Origin: Cymbomonas tetramitiformis
Lineage: Eukaryota > Chlorophyta > Pyramimonadophyceae > Pyramimonadales > Pyramimonadaceae
Reading direction: 5' to 3'
Assembly (NCBI GenBank): GCA_001247695.2
Contig: LGRX02034884.1
Span: 1-25,730, forward strand
DNA: 25,730 nucleotides
Shown here: positions 9,417 through 18,892 of the stretch, one piece after another
How the letters are laid out: every line of letters begins with the position of its first letter
How positions within the stretch are numbered: the stretch's first letter is position 1
Made by a program: the position numbers and the translations under genes
The notes under the pieces: model-generated
What the model was told of the DNA's origin: nothing
The model's database searches: none
What the model saw: the letters and a program-made list of their open reading frames with translations, nothing else

Positions 9417-9556
9417 GAATATTATCTTATAATATAATTATCTAGATATCGAGTCGCGAGTCGGCTATAGCCTAGATATCGAGTCGCGAGTCGGCTATCT
9501 AGATAATTATCTAGATATCGAATCGCGAGTCGAATATATAGAATATTATCTTATAG
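9417..9556. repeat. Three-copy palindromic repeat framed by identical flanks
   Basis: The unit ctagatatcgagtcgcgagt (third copy with aatcgcgagt) occurs at about 9441, 9472 and 9510, and tctagataattatctaga lies between copies. The word tagaatattatcttata stands at both ends (about 9417 and 9539). Nearly every segment is self-complementary (gatatc, tcgcga, tctaga). The flanking stretch 9560-9840 is AT-rich with no gene that I can see. Confidence 0.85.
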
Positions 9557-9843
9557 GGGGTACGCGAACGTACAAGTGGGGAAAAATCCATCTCAAATCA
9601 CCATACAAAATGTGATGTGGGCAATGAATAGGTTCTATTTTGCAATTAATAAGAATATCGACAAAATTAAAAGTTTAGAAAAGCGAGTGTCATGCATTAT
9701 TGGTAATTACAAATGAACAGACCCAAACACCTCGATCGTAAATTGACCGTATTAACATATTGTCAAATGTTTGCCCAATTTTTTATGAGACCAGGAACAT
9801 CGCAAGCGATGAAGGTAGGGCACCATTAGGAACCATAATTTCC

Positions 9844-9979
9844 GAAATGTAGTATTATTAGGTTAATTAAAAAGAGCGTGAGCGAAATGTAGTATTATTA
9901 GGATAAAAAGAGCGTGAGCGCGAAAAGCGTGACAGTCGAAAAGCGTGACAGAAAAAGCGTGACAGGAAAAGCGTGACAC
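9844..9979. repeat. Two short tandem repeats (~38 bp x2, then ~14 bp x4)
   Basis: gaaatgtagtattattagg followed by aaaaagagcgtgagc occurs twice (9844 and 9884). It is followed by four copies of gaaaagcgtgaca with small changes (9922-9979). Confidence 0.85.
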
Positions 9980-10293
9980 AAATCAGTGTTCGTTTTGGAA
10001 TACCTACCAAGCTTGGAGGATTTGTGGGCAATACCCTTACCAATGCTGTCATGAATGGAGATGCTAGAATGCATATTCTGGAACATGCACTAGAGCCGGA
10101 AATCATCAACGAGCGCGCAATTTCCACAAATTGCAATGAGGTGCGTTTTGGCAGTATTAAGACAAAGGCGGGAATGCAGAGCAATCGAGAGGCAGTAGAG
10201 GCTGGAGCCGTTGCCAATGACCGACTTGTAGATATACGTGAAATGCCTGCAGAAGAAGCTAGATTCAATCGTACACGGGGTGGCAACGCGTGA
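9973..10293 (+). CDS. Hypothetical short ORF (about 100 codons), doubtful
   Basis: A frame beginning in the repeat at 9973 runs to 10293 with no ATG near its start; the first ATG would be at about 10051 (MNGDARMHILEHALEPEI). The composition is protein-like (mixed acidic and basic residues, no low complexity), but no family is recognised. It may be an exon or gene fragment. The opposite strand is also open for about 110 codons over 10090-10419, which weakens the case. The stretch 10300-10570 holds nothing else I can support. Confidence 0.25.
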   Translation: MTQISVRFGIPTKLGGFVGNTLTNAVMNGDARMHILEHALEPEIINERAISTNCNEVRFGSIKTKAGMQSNREAVEAGAVANDRLVDIREMPAEEARFNRTRGGNA

Positions 10294-10571
10294 TATCCTC
10301 CGACTGTGCGTGCTCACGCCGGTGTGCAAGCACGGAACAATGGTGCAGCAGTTTCGCGCACACGTCACCTGGGTTCTTGAAATATCTTGCGGATAAACGT
10401 GAAAGGCAGGCACACGCATGCACCTCTGGCATTTTAGACACTAGGGACATCGCCACCTATACGCATAAGATGCGTCCATGCTGAAGTGTCCAAGGAGTAC
10501 TGAGATTAGCTAGTTTGGGCAACCCTGGCCGGGACTCCAGGTGCAGACCCCCCTTAGCTTTCTCTCCTCAG

Positions 10572-11355
10572 ATCCATTCGGGCTATGATAACACCTAGCT
10601 CTTATGCCAGTGACAGCATGCCGGTCGGCAGTGTCGCTCGGGCCAGAGACCATAAGCCTTCTACTAGATATCCCCATAAGTAAGGATGTTCCGCTATGGA
10701 GCAGATTGAACTCACTGATCATATGCATCGAAATGTATTCGGAGACGTTGTGCATGCCACATACGCACATATACTGTGGCGATTTGCTTATTCGTCATCC
10801 TTCTGGGGATGGTCCCAACTCGTACCTGTTGAAATTGTTAATATGGAATGCAATATATGAGACACATAGTGACATCCACATTAAGTGATATGCAACTCTA
10901 AGCGTGTTACTGGGAAGCAAGGATGTTGGCAATGACGAGAGTACAAGATTATAGTTGTGCAAATCCATTCGGACTATGCTGACACCTAGCTCTTATTATG
11001 CCAGTGACAGCATGCCGGTCGGCAGTGTCGCTCGGGCCAGAGACCATAATAAGCCTTCTACTATATATCCCCATAAGGATGATCCGGTATGAAGTAGATT
11101 AAACTCACTGATCATATGCATCGAAATGTATTCGGAGATGTTGTGCATACCACATAAGCACATATACTGTGGCGATTTACTTATTCGTCATCCTTCTAGG
11201 GGTGGTCACCACTCGTACCTATTGAAATTGTGAATACGGAATGCAATATATGAGACATATAGTGACATCCACATTAAGTGATATGCAATTCTAAGAGTGT
11301 TACTGGGAAGCAAGGATGTTGGCAATGACGAGAGCACAATATTATAGTTGTGCAA
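10572..11355. repeat. 391-bp tandem duplication
   Basis: 10572-10962 is repeated at 10963-11355 with high identity and a few small indels. Both copies start atccattcgg(g/a)ctatg and end atagttgtgcaa. Each contains a possible stem (agtgacagcatgccg paired with cggcagtgtcgct). No open frame is conserved between the copies, so this looks like a recent noncoding duplication. Confidence 0.93.
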
Positions 11356-11399
11356 CGCATTGTAGCCGAGCGTTTAACCTCCATATTTCCTCCTTTTGC

Positions 11400-13054
11400 C
11401 GCGCCCTAGATCCTAGAACCAATATCCGTTATCCGGGCAGCCGTGCTCGCGCGCCCACTGCAACACCTCCAGATGCCCTTCTTCTTGTGCAGAAAAACAT
11501 GCATCTGCATTCCACGGGCAGCCATGCTCGCGCGCCCGCCAAACACCTCGAGATGCCTTCTTTGCCGCATACATACACGTATATTAGTTCCACGGGAAAC
11601 GTATTCACGCGCCTTTGGCCGTCGCAGATGCCACTCGGCACTCAGCCGCATACATACGTATTTTCGTTCTGGCTGGACAACCATGCTCGCCACATACGCT
11701 GCGGCCTCCGGATCTTTCCTCAGCACCGCCATACATACATCAAGTATTTTCACGTTCCACGGCGATACGCGCGCATACCAACATCGGATGCCCCCTCCCG
11801 CCGCCCTCATACACGTATTTTTTTTTTCGTTCGGGCGACCATGCGCGCGCCAATTACGACTTACCTCCATATGCCCCAGCGCCAACGCATACCGCATCTT
11901 CATTCCACGGGCAGCCATGCGTGTGCGCCGCTGCTGACACCTCCGGATGACCTCCTCCCGCCGCCCTCAGCCGCAGAGTATTTTCGTTCCACGGGCAGCC
12001 ATGCGTGCGCGCCAACTTCAGCGCCTCCAGATGACCTCTTTTCGCCGCGCCCATACCCACATCTCCATTCCACGGGCAGCCATGTGTTCCGCGCGCCCCC
12101 CTTCAAGCCGCCTCCGGATGCCATAACACGCGCATAATTACACTATCTCTATTCCACGGGCAGCCATGCTCGCGCGCCCACTGCAGCACGGCCAGAAGCC
12201 CTCCTTTTGCGGCGCCGCGAAACGTAGCTTCGTCCCACGGGCAGCCATGCTCGCGCGCCCACTGCAGCACCTCCAGATGCCTTTTTTTCTGTCGCGACAT
12301 AGCACGTTTGTTCGCTCCACGGACAGCCATGCTCGCGCGCCCACTTCAGCACCTCTAGCTGCCCTCCTCTCCAGGGCACATATCTTCCTAGAATGACTCT
12401 CGGCCCGGAATCAAGAAAAACACGTGTTTTTGCTAATTTTCAAATGTTTTCCATACTTAAGGATGAAAACTCGACCGGCCCGCTTTCGGCCCGGAGCTCT
12501 TTTTGGGCGCTGCTCTCGGCCCCGGGCCGGCCAATCCCCATAAGATATGTGCCCTGCTCCTCTCGCCGCCCACCTAAACGTAGCTTCGTTCCACGGGCAT
12601 CCATGCTCGCGCGCCCACTGCAGCACTTCCAGATGCCCTCCTCCCGCCGCATACATACACGCATTTTCGTTACGTGGACAACCATGCTCGCACGCCCACT
12701 GCATTACCTCCAGGTGCCCTTCTTCCGCGGCAGAGCGACTCGTATCGTCATTCCACGGGCAGCCATGCGCAGCATCGCGCGACACCTCGGATACCTTCCC
12801 GCCGTCCGCATACACGTATCTTCATTCCACGGGCAGCCATGCGTGCGCGCCCACTGCAGCACCTCCAGATGCCCTCCTCGAGCTGCACGGCTACAGATAA
12901 GTCGTTTAAATTGGCGAGCTGCAATCACCGTATTCGAAGATGTCATCGCCGCTATTGTCCATTCTGCGAGAGGCACGCTCTTGATCATTTCGCTTATTTG
13001 TATTGCGCCCTTATTACAGTCGGATAGCGCCGCATGAATCATGCGACAGGTCAC
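11400..13054 (-). pseudogene. Ankyrin-repeat protein gene, decayed, about 16 repeats
   Basis: On the minus strand a ~27-residue repeat recurs every 78-84 bp: GGHLEVLQWAREHGCPWNE followed by xTFxxAAxG. Clear copies lie near 12880, 12800, 12720, 12640, 12590, 12340, 12260 and 12170, with decayed copies down to about 11430. These are the HGCPWNE-type ankyrin repeats found in expanded families in many protists and their large viruses; they bind proteins. The possible N-terminus (from 13054, MTCRMIHAALSD) has no recognised domain. Frame changes between repeats are needed near 12750, 12300 and 12100 and at several places below 11900, and a 185-bp MITE interrupts the gene at 12372. It is a pseudogene by these criteria. 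The stretch 13055-13480 upstream has no gene I can see. Confidence 0.85.
12372..12556. mobile_element. 185-bp hAT-type MITE inside the ankyrin gene
   Basis: The ends are a perfect 15-bp inverted repeat, cagggcacatatctt (12372-12386) and its complement (12542-12556). The 8 bp ctcctctc is duplicated directly outside (12364-12371 and 12557-12564). An 8-bp duplication with CAGGG ends is the standard signature of the hAT superfamily. Removing the element and one copy joins two half-repeats of the ankyrin gene in frame (EATFRWAARGGQLEVLKWAR on the minus strand). There is no coding capacity. Inside are three copies of cggccc(c)gg and the palindrome aaaaacacgtgttttt. Confidence 0.92.
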
Positions 13055-13437
13055 GTTTGTCCCAACATTTGACGATCAGTTGCATCTAGATGCGGCATAA
13101 CGTGGCTGCAAAGCACGGCTGCAAACATATCGGTTTATGAAAAAAGATAGAATAGGAATATGTCCAGTGAATATGATCATCTATACCATAGTGACTGGGT
13201 ATGAATATGCGGTGAATGACGATATCCGCAGTCGTGGACATGATTATATATTGATAGCTTCCGGCACATGGTAGATTATCAATATTGATAGCTTAGTTGG
13301 TCAAATACGTTTGGAGGCCACGTATAATACGTATCTACATGCATACCGGTATTGGGGGTCTGACGTATCATACGCGTATGAATACGACAGGGGCAAAATA
13401 TAGGGGTAAGTCTGGTACCTAAACGACCGATTTTGCA

Positions 13438-13501
13438 CTAAACCCTAAAAGCGCCCGGGGTGGAGTGCAGGGCAGTGAGTTTTTAGGGTTTTAGGGTTTT
13501 G
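13438..13501. repeat. Short telomere-like tracts in opposite orientation
   Basis: aaaccctaaaa at about 13439 and tttttagggttttagggtttt at 13480-13499 face each other across a GC-rich 30-bp spacer. Two TTTTAGGG-type units are too few to call an interstitial telomere with confidence. Confidence 0.35.
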
Positions 13502-13654
13502 CAGTGCTGATACCCGTCATAATAACAATATATCGATAAATCGATACGATCACAACTATCGAATATCGATACCTACCCTTCAGGTCCATGCGAAGGCTTA
13601 CGGCCGCGGAGACAAGTTTAGGCCGGTTCTTCGACTCGGCTGCCCACCCATTGC

Positions 13655-13800
13655 TCCTAAGGGGGGGAGGGCGGCAAATCACATTGAAGAGTCTACAGTC
13701 TGGGGGGGTTCAGACCCCCACGGGCGAAAACGGACTCGGGGACTCCCACGGGAAAGCGGACTCTGGGGGGGGGTCCGACCCCCCCAATGTTCAAAAAACG
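13655..13800. repeat. G-tract/C-tract hairpin cluster
   Basis: ggggggg-tccga-ccccccc (about 13767-13785) and tgggggggttcagaccccca (about 13690-13710) form strong hairpins. They resemble those at 8650-8710 in size and in their ttggacc/tccgacc loops. The cluster lies directly 5' of the retrotransposon. Confidence 0.8.
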
Positions 13801-13826
13801 GACAGGACTCTAGGGAGGGGTTGAAC

Positions 13827-14165
13827 AGACATTCAAGTAAAATAGCATCGCTAACGCACCGGAAAATTATGTTAGCACCTGCAATTTCACGTGTGCATTG
13901 TTGCTGTGGAAAGAAGCAACGCGATACCCTGACAAAAGTTGATTGCAAAAACGTTTTAACACCTACATTTTTTCGCAGACATTATAGCAAAATAGCATCG
14001 CAAAAGCACCGGAAAATTATGGAAGCACCTGCAATTTCACGTGAGCATTGTTTCTGCGGAAAGAAACATCGCAAAACTTTGACAAAAGCTGACTGTAAAA
14101 ACGTTGTGTAACTTGCATTTTCCCGCAGACACCCTAGTAAAATAGCATTGCTAACACACCGGAAA
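13827..14165 (+). repeat. 150-bp tandem repeat, 2.3 copies, equal to exactly 50 codons
   Basis: Copies start at about 13827, 13977 and 14127. All three stay in one reading frame: RHxSKIAxxxHRKI...APAISRxHCxCGKK, then TLTKxDCKNV. A single TAA (14109-14111) ends the second copy; beyond it the same frame runs straight into ORF1. This may be a 5' promoter-monomer array, as in some LINEs, or an N-terminal extension of ORF1 with one stop. Confidence 0.85.
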
Positions 14166-15896
14166 ATTTGTATGCAGCACTGTTGTGATCTCTTCTATGT
14201 GGCGACGAGAGACGGCGAGCAAGTTGTTTTGGTGGCAGGGGCAAGCGACGTTGCTCCAATCCTCCGAAAGATCTCAGCTTGCCACTGTGCTGAAAAGCTG
14301 ACAGCTAGGCTGTATTCTCCCTGGCGCCACCAGACATTGCTCGGCTTGCAATTGTTAATTGCAGAACTGCCCGATACCGCTCATCGTGTAACACAGCATC
14401 ACACTCTAAGTATGAGTGGTAGCAGAAAAGCACTCACACGGCATTTCAGAGCTGTTTACACAGTTGCATCTTGTGCTAATTTTTCAGCACACACCTGCAC
14501 TTCTCTTCCAACTCAAAATTGTGCTGCCCCTTTTTACAATCGACTTAAACAAGCCAGTAGTGTCGGTTTATTTTTTGCCCTGCTCAATTTGATCTCAAAC
14601 TTTCTCGCCCTGCCTGTGAAAATTTACGAGTCAACTGCTAGCACACCCACCAGCCTGGTGAAATATACTGTGTGTACACTCACTTCGGAGTGCAGTACCA
14701 AACAACTTAACAATAAGGTCACAGATATAGTTAAACACCTGGCCAGTCCTTTACCTCTCTCAGAAAATAAAATTTCAAACCCCCTCCCTCTCGTTGCCGG
14801 TTTGGTTCTTATGCTCTCACCCATAAATACAAAACATAAACAAAACAATGACCTGTCTAGCTGTTTTAACACCCGGAAAACAAACAGTATGGTAAACCTT
14901 TCAAACAGATACATAGAAGTCACTAAACATGCTATTAACTTAACCAGTTTCTATGACAACAATAAATGCCGGTTTGTTAGTGTGACAATACACTCTGTTA
15001 GCATAATATACACCTCTGATAGCTTAAGAAAACAGTCCTCAAACCGAACGCGGCAGGCTGTAAACTTAAGGCAACAATATGTCAACTTAACACACATATG
15101 TGTTAACTTAACACGGCAGTCTGATAACATATGCCAGACTGATAACTTGACACACTTTCATGTAAACTTAACACACATGTATGAAACTTTGATACGGCAG
15201 TCTGTTTGGACCGCAGAAAGCCCAAAGCGGCACGCAGATAACTTGATATGGGCTACAGTAGACACGTTACGGTTTGCAGAAAATTTAACACGGTATGCAG
15301 ATAACTTCACACAACACTTAATAAACTTTAAGTGGCACGCGGTCCTCTTAATACAAGCAACAATAAACTTATTATGGGACGGAGATAACTTAACGCGGTT
15401 CACTAAAAACTCAATATGGCCCGTAGATAACTTTATATGGCTTGCAAATAACTTTATACAGTTTACCGCAACCTTCAATCCGCATATAGATAACTTAATA
15501 CAGTTTGCAGGTAAATTAATACGGCTCACAGTTAAACTGATATGGCCTGCAGAAAACTTAAACAAACTCATAGACGACCCGATGAGGTCTGCTAATAACC
15601 TTAAGCGGTTTCTGGTAAACTTATCTCGGTCTCCAAATAACTTCAAATGGAATGCATTTAACCTCAAAATACGGGCTGTTAATTTAACACAATATACGTA
15701 TCAAATAACTATAAGGCAGCAAAATAAATTTCCATTTATGGTCAACTTATCACGGCCCTCAAACACTTCAGAACGGAAAGCAGCAAACCTTTTAAGGACG
15801 GATAAAATATTGAAGCGCTCTTCGGATAAACAAATTCTGAGTCCAATAAACACGATGCGGCATAAGGCTAATTTAAATGCTGTTATATGGAGATGA
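14148..15896 (+). CDS. Retrotransposon ORF1 protein with a long heptad-repeat region (582 codons)
   Basis: Placed directly before ORF2, it is probably the gag-like RNA-binding or particle protein of the element, by position only. Residues 1-300 have no recognised domain; a hydrophobic stretch, SVGLFFALLNLISNFLALPV, lies at about 138-160. From about residue 304 to 515 the chain is built of roughly 30 seven-residue units of the form (D/V/E/I)N(L/F)(T/I/K)(R/W/Q)x(A/T), corresponding to a 21-bp DNA repeat. Leu/Phe and Ala spaced 4 and 3 apart would suit a coiled coil. No CCHC zinc knuckle or RRM is visible. The start codon is not secure: the second ATG (MQHCCDLF, codon 9) or the upstream repeats are alternatives. 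It ends in TGA overlapping the ORF2 start. Confidence 0.7.
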   Translation: MLTHRKICMQHCCDLFYVATRDGEQVVLVAGASDVAPILRKISACHCAEKLTARLYSPWRHQTLLGLQLLIAELPDTAHRVTQHHTLSMSGSRKALTRHFRAVYTVASCANFSAHTCTSLPTQNCAAPFYNRLKQASSVGLFFALLNLISNFLALPVKIYESTASTPTSLVKYTVCTLTSECSTKQLNNKVTDIVKHLASPLPLSENKISNPLPLVAGLVLMLSPINTKHKQNNDLSSCFNTRKTNSMVNLSNRYIEVTKHAINLTSFYDNNKCRFVSVTIHSVSIIYTSDSLRKQSSNRTRQAVNLRQQYVNLTHICVNLTRQSDNICQTDNLTHFHVNLTHMYETLIRQSVWTAESPKRHADNLIWATVDTLRFAENLTRYADNFTQHLINFKWHAVLLIQATINLLWDGDNLTRFTKNSIWPVDNFIWLANNFIQFTATFNPHIDNLIQFAGKLIRLTVKLIWPAENLNKLIDDPMRSANNLKRFLVNLSRSPNNFKWNAFNLKIRAVNLTQYTYQITIRQQNKFPFMVNLSRPSNTSERKAANLLRTDKILKRSSDKQILSPINTMRHKANLNAVIWR

Positions 15897-18892
15897 AAAC
15901 TGACAAAGACATAAGCGGCAGCATGATTATGACATATTACATAATGCGGCATTTTTTGAGATGTGAGATAAACTATATCAAAACACAAGCGGAACTGCAA
16001 ACAACCTCTCATGGGACTTTTATTATGCTCTTCCACCTAATGACGGGACTTAGCAAAATGAAGCTGTACCCTAAACAATATTTCCCGGGGCCTAGAGTCA
16101 TAATACACCTAGCCCACAAGAGACCTAAGGCCTGCAAAAGGATAATCAAGAGCGCCTTGAAATACATGATTCAAAACCCCAAAATGGCATGGCTTTGGGA
16201 GAGGACACGGACCCAAAATACAAAGAAATCTAAAATGAAATCACCTCTAAGAATAACGAAACATAAAATTCACCGAAAAAAGAATAACGTCACCAAACAA
16301 CATAATATGCCTGAACCTGATCAGATGTTAAGCGGTGGAGCAGGCACCGTAGATAATGCAGTAGATGAAAATATAATGACTACGGAATCACTTCTCTCGG
16401 AAAAGGGGTGGTTAAATGCAACTCATGTTGGTGATGCCATGAAAATACGGGACCCGAGTACCATTGCCCCCATGGACCTCACAGACATGATGCTGAAGAT
16501 GACAGTGGAGGACCAAAAACTCACACAACTCATTAACAGCAGACTCAAAAAATATGGCCACACACAAATAGGCGTGTGTGACAATATACATTGGCGTCTC
16601 ATAATGATCCGCTTATCATCATCTGGAAAAATAGATGCTTACATATATGGCCCTTTTGGAGATAATGCCGAAAGAGAAACCATCAATATGATTGTGGTAG
16701 CACTCACAACCTGGCTGAAAAATCTCAAAGCCACCACAGAATTTAAGGAATTCACAGTTACTATTAGCAAGGATACATTTCAAACAGATACATACAACTG
16801 TGGCACATGGGTAGCAAAAACCGCCTTCAGATGGGCCCAATGGAACAGAGGTTCACATCAGACCACATTTTTCGAGCACCTAAAATGTGACCTATGTAGT
16901 GGGGAGTATGGCGACAAAACAATGCAAAAGGAAATACATAAATACCGATTAGAAATGTGGAAAGAATTAGGGCTGACGGCCAATAATATCCGCAACACGC
17001 TGGAGCTCAAAAACCTGGAGCCCGCTGGAAATGACGCTGCAATCAGCGGCTCTAATATGACTTCACCTGCCCACCATGTCCTCACACGTAGAGGTGCCAC
17101 ACCTAAAAAACAGATAGAAACTCTGATAGAAACTTTTAAGCTGAAATGGAAGACACACACCACTAATGAAACAATTGTTTCAGAAACCATCGAATCACAT
17201 AGGAAATATCATCACACCTCGAACACGGATAACACCAACATTCAAATTCATCTTCTTGTGATCAATGAAATATGGTCAACTGCAGTCCACATCATTCCAG
17301 AAAGAAAGATTGTTGATTGTGATTTTGATATTCCTACCAATAAACACCAAAAAGATATTCTCACACTCCTCCCTCAAGACCTGAGTGCGCACCGCATAAC
17401 CTTGAAACTGGGAGTACATCCGAACAACATGGGGATTTTCAATTTTACACTAGCCCACAAAGCCTTTCACATCCTGCACAACACTAAATTTTTCTCGGCA
17501 GCACAATTAAACAGAGATCTACTATACGAACTTGAAAACCTAAATATTAGAATTCTACCACAAACGGGCAGAGAAGCTAGGATAACCAAACACGAAAATA
17601 ACAAAGCCATTTCGACCATACGACAATCTCTAAGAACTCACCTCCCGAAAGTTGATGCACATCCAACAAAGCCAAATCCTGAAAACAAAGACGGTAAACC
17701 CATCTACACTGCTTATAATCACTTCATCTCAGGCAAAGGGAAGCTCTCTTGCGAACCTCGCACATATGGATACCGCAGGAAACACTCTCACAAACAAAAG
17801 AGAATAATCCTTAAAACCAAATGCACAAACAAAATCTTTGACTGTGAGAACATCTATGACGCAGATGGCAGATGCATACTACAAAAAGCAAAACACAAAA
17901 GCGTCACTAAACAGTCAGAAGAGTTAGACCGACTTACAAAACTACAAATAGCACAACACTCTGACAATTTGATTATAATGGGTATGAATATGAGAGGCCT
18001 CCGACACCACAAAGAAGATAAAGACAGTTTAATCAAATTAGAAACAATCTGCAATCTTTTAATCGACGGACGGGCTGATATAATATGTATATCAGAAACC
18101 AAGGTAAATACTGAAAGCCTTGCATTAATTAAAACCCTAATGACACAAAAAGGAATCCAATTTCGCACGTCTCATGTAAATGAAAGAGCTTCCATTGGTT
18201 CCATGATCCTATGGAACCCGAAAAGCTTACCACTTTCCACCTCGGTTACCACAATTGATGGAGACGCAACGAGAGCAGTAATGACCAAATTTTCAGGAAA
18301 TAACGGGTTTGAGCTTTACATAGCTAGTGGCTATATGAATGATGCCACACTAGTAGATGAACAAATGGAATTATATGACACACTCACTGACTGGGCAAGA
18401 AAGGCAGGAAATAATCCAAAAAAGGCCTACATAGAGATAGGTGACAAAAACTGTACCATTACCCCAAATCAGCGGGTGTCAGGTGGAAATTACATGTCAT
18501 ATCAAGAGCATGTTGAGAAGAATAAGCATCTTTTAACTTATTTCAACAATGACAGATGTTCTCTTAATGAACTGATAATGGACCGTAATCCAAACACGGA
18601 GATTTTCACACATGTTATATCCAAAAACTCAAAAGCAAAACTTACCCATATCATGGCCAACACAACTATGGCAGAATTGACAGTTAAAACTGGATGGACG
18701 GAGGAAAACCCTTATATAATCTCCGACCACGGGATAGTATGGGCTGAATTTAAGCTCCCTCAAAACGACACCAAACCGGAGATTTCTACCGATACAACTT
18801 TGCCAACACCTAGATTTAATGGTGCCAAGGAAACCACACATGATGAGTACCCAGGGTACCCAATCAGAATGACAATATACAAACAAAAATAA
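15887..18892 (+). CDS. ORF2 part 1: ULP1-like cysteine peptidase and APE endonuclease (1001 codons)
   Basis: Starts at the ATG overlapping the ORF1 stop (ATGGAGATGA). Residues ~85-145 are basic. A ULP1/C48-type peptidase domain spans about 205-345: His235 in NIHWRLIMI, then IYGPFGD (250-260), then Q299-T-D-T-Y-N-C305-G, the Q-x-D-x-x-N-C-G nucleophile motif. Where the family normally has Y-D-S/P the sequence reads Y-G-P, so the catalytic Asp must be the later one (Asp259) or is missing. An APE-type endonuclease spans about 695-960: Asn701 in MGMNMRGL, Glu737 in CISETKV, Asp853/Asn855 in GDKNC and S946-D-H. It nicks target DNA to prime reverse transcription. The Asp expected before the terminal strand (SRIDYI in relatives) reads LTHI here. 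The frame stops at 18890-18892 after an A5 run, while the adjacent frame continues. Confidence 0.85.
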   Translation: MEMKTDKDISGSMIMTYYIMRHFLRCEINYIKTQAELQTTSHGTFIMLFHLMTGLSKMKLYPKQYFPGPRVIIHLAHKRPKACKRIIKSALKYMIQNPKMAWLWERTRTQNTKKSKMKSPLRITKHKIHRKKNNVTKQHNMPEPDQMLSGGAGTVDNAVDENIMTTESLLSEKGWLNATHVGDAMKIRDPSTIAPMDLTDMMLKMTVEDQKLTQLINSRLKKYGHTQIGVCDNIHWRLIMIRLSSSGKIDAYIYGPFGDNAERETINMIVVALTTWLKNLKATTEFKEFTVTISKDTFQTDTYNCGTWVAKTAFRWAQWNRGSHQTTFFEHLKCDLCSGEYGDKTMQKEIHKYRLEMWKELGLTANNIRNTLELKNLEPAGNDAAISGSNMTSPAHHVLTRRGATPKKQIETLIETFKLKWKTHTTNETIVSETIESHRKYHHTSNTDNTNIQIHLLVINEIWSTAVHIIPERKIVDCDFDIPTNKHQKDILTLLPQDLSAHRITLKLGVHPNNMGIFNFTLAHKAFHILHNTKFFSAAQLNRDLLYELENLNIRILPQTGREARITKHENNKAISTIRQSLRTHLPKVDAHPTKPNPENKDGKPIYTAYNHFISGKGKLSCEPRTYGYRRKHSHKQKRIILKTKCTNKIFDCENIYDADGRCILQKAKHKSVTKQSEELDRLTKLQIAQHSDNLIIMGMNMRGLRHHKEDKDSLIKLETICNLLIDGRADIICISETKVNTESLALIKTLMTQKGIQFRTSHVNERASIGSMILWNPKSLPLSTSVTTIDGDATRAVMTKFSGNNGFELYIASGYMNDATLVDEQMELYDTLTDWARKAGNNPKKAYIEIGDKNCTITPNQRVSGGNYMSYQEHVEKNKHLLTYFNNDRCSLNELIMDRNPNTEIFTHVISKNSKAKLTHIMANTTMAELTVKTGWTEENPYIISDHGIVWAEFKLPQNDTKPEISTDTTLPTPRFNGAKETTHDEYPGYPIRMTIYKQK

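Noticed and set aside
11316..12137. 273-codon plus-strand frame and other plus-strand frames over the ankyrin array
   Set aside because: They are antisense shadows of GC-rich ankyrin repeats; the minus strand carries the recognisable motif.
15158..15667. 169-codon antisense frame in ORF1
   Set aside because: It is explained by the 21-bp repeat having no stops in this phase; the sense frame is longer and coupled to ORF2. The dual openness is noted as a finding, not as a gene.
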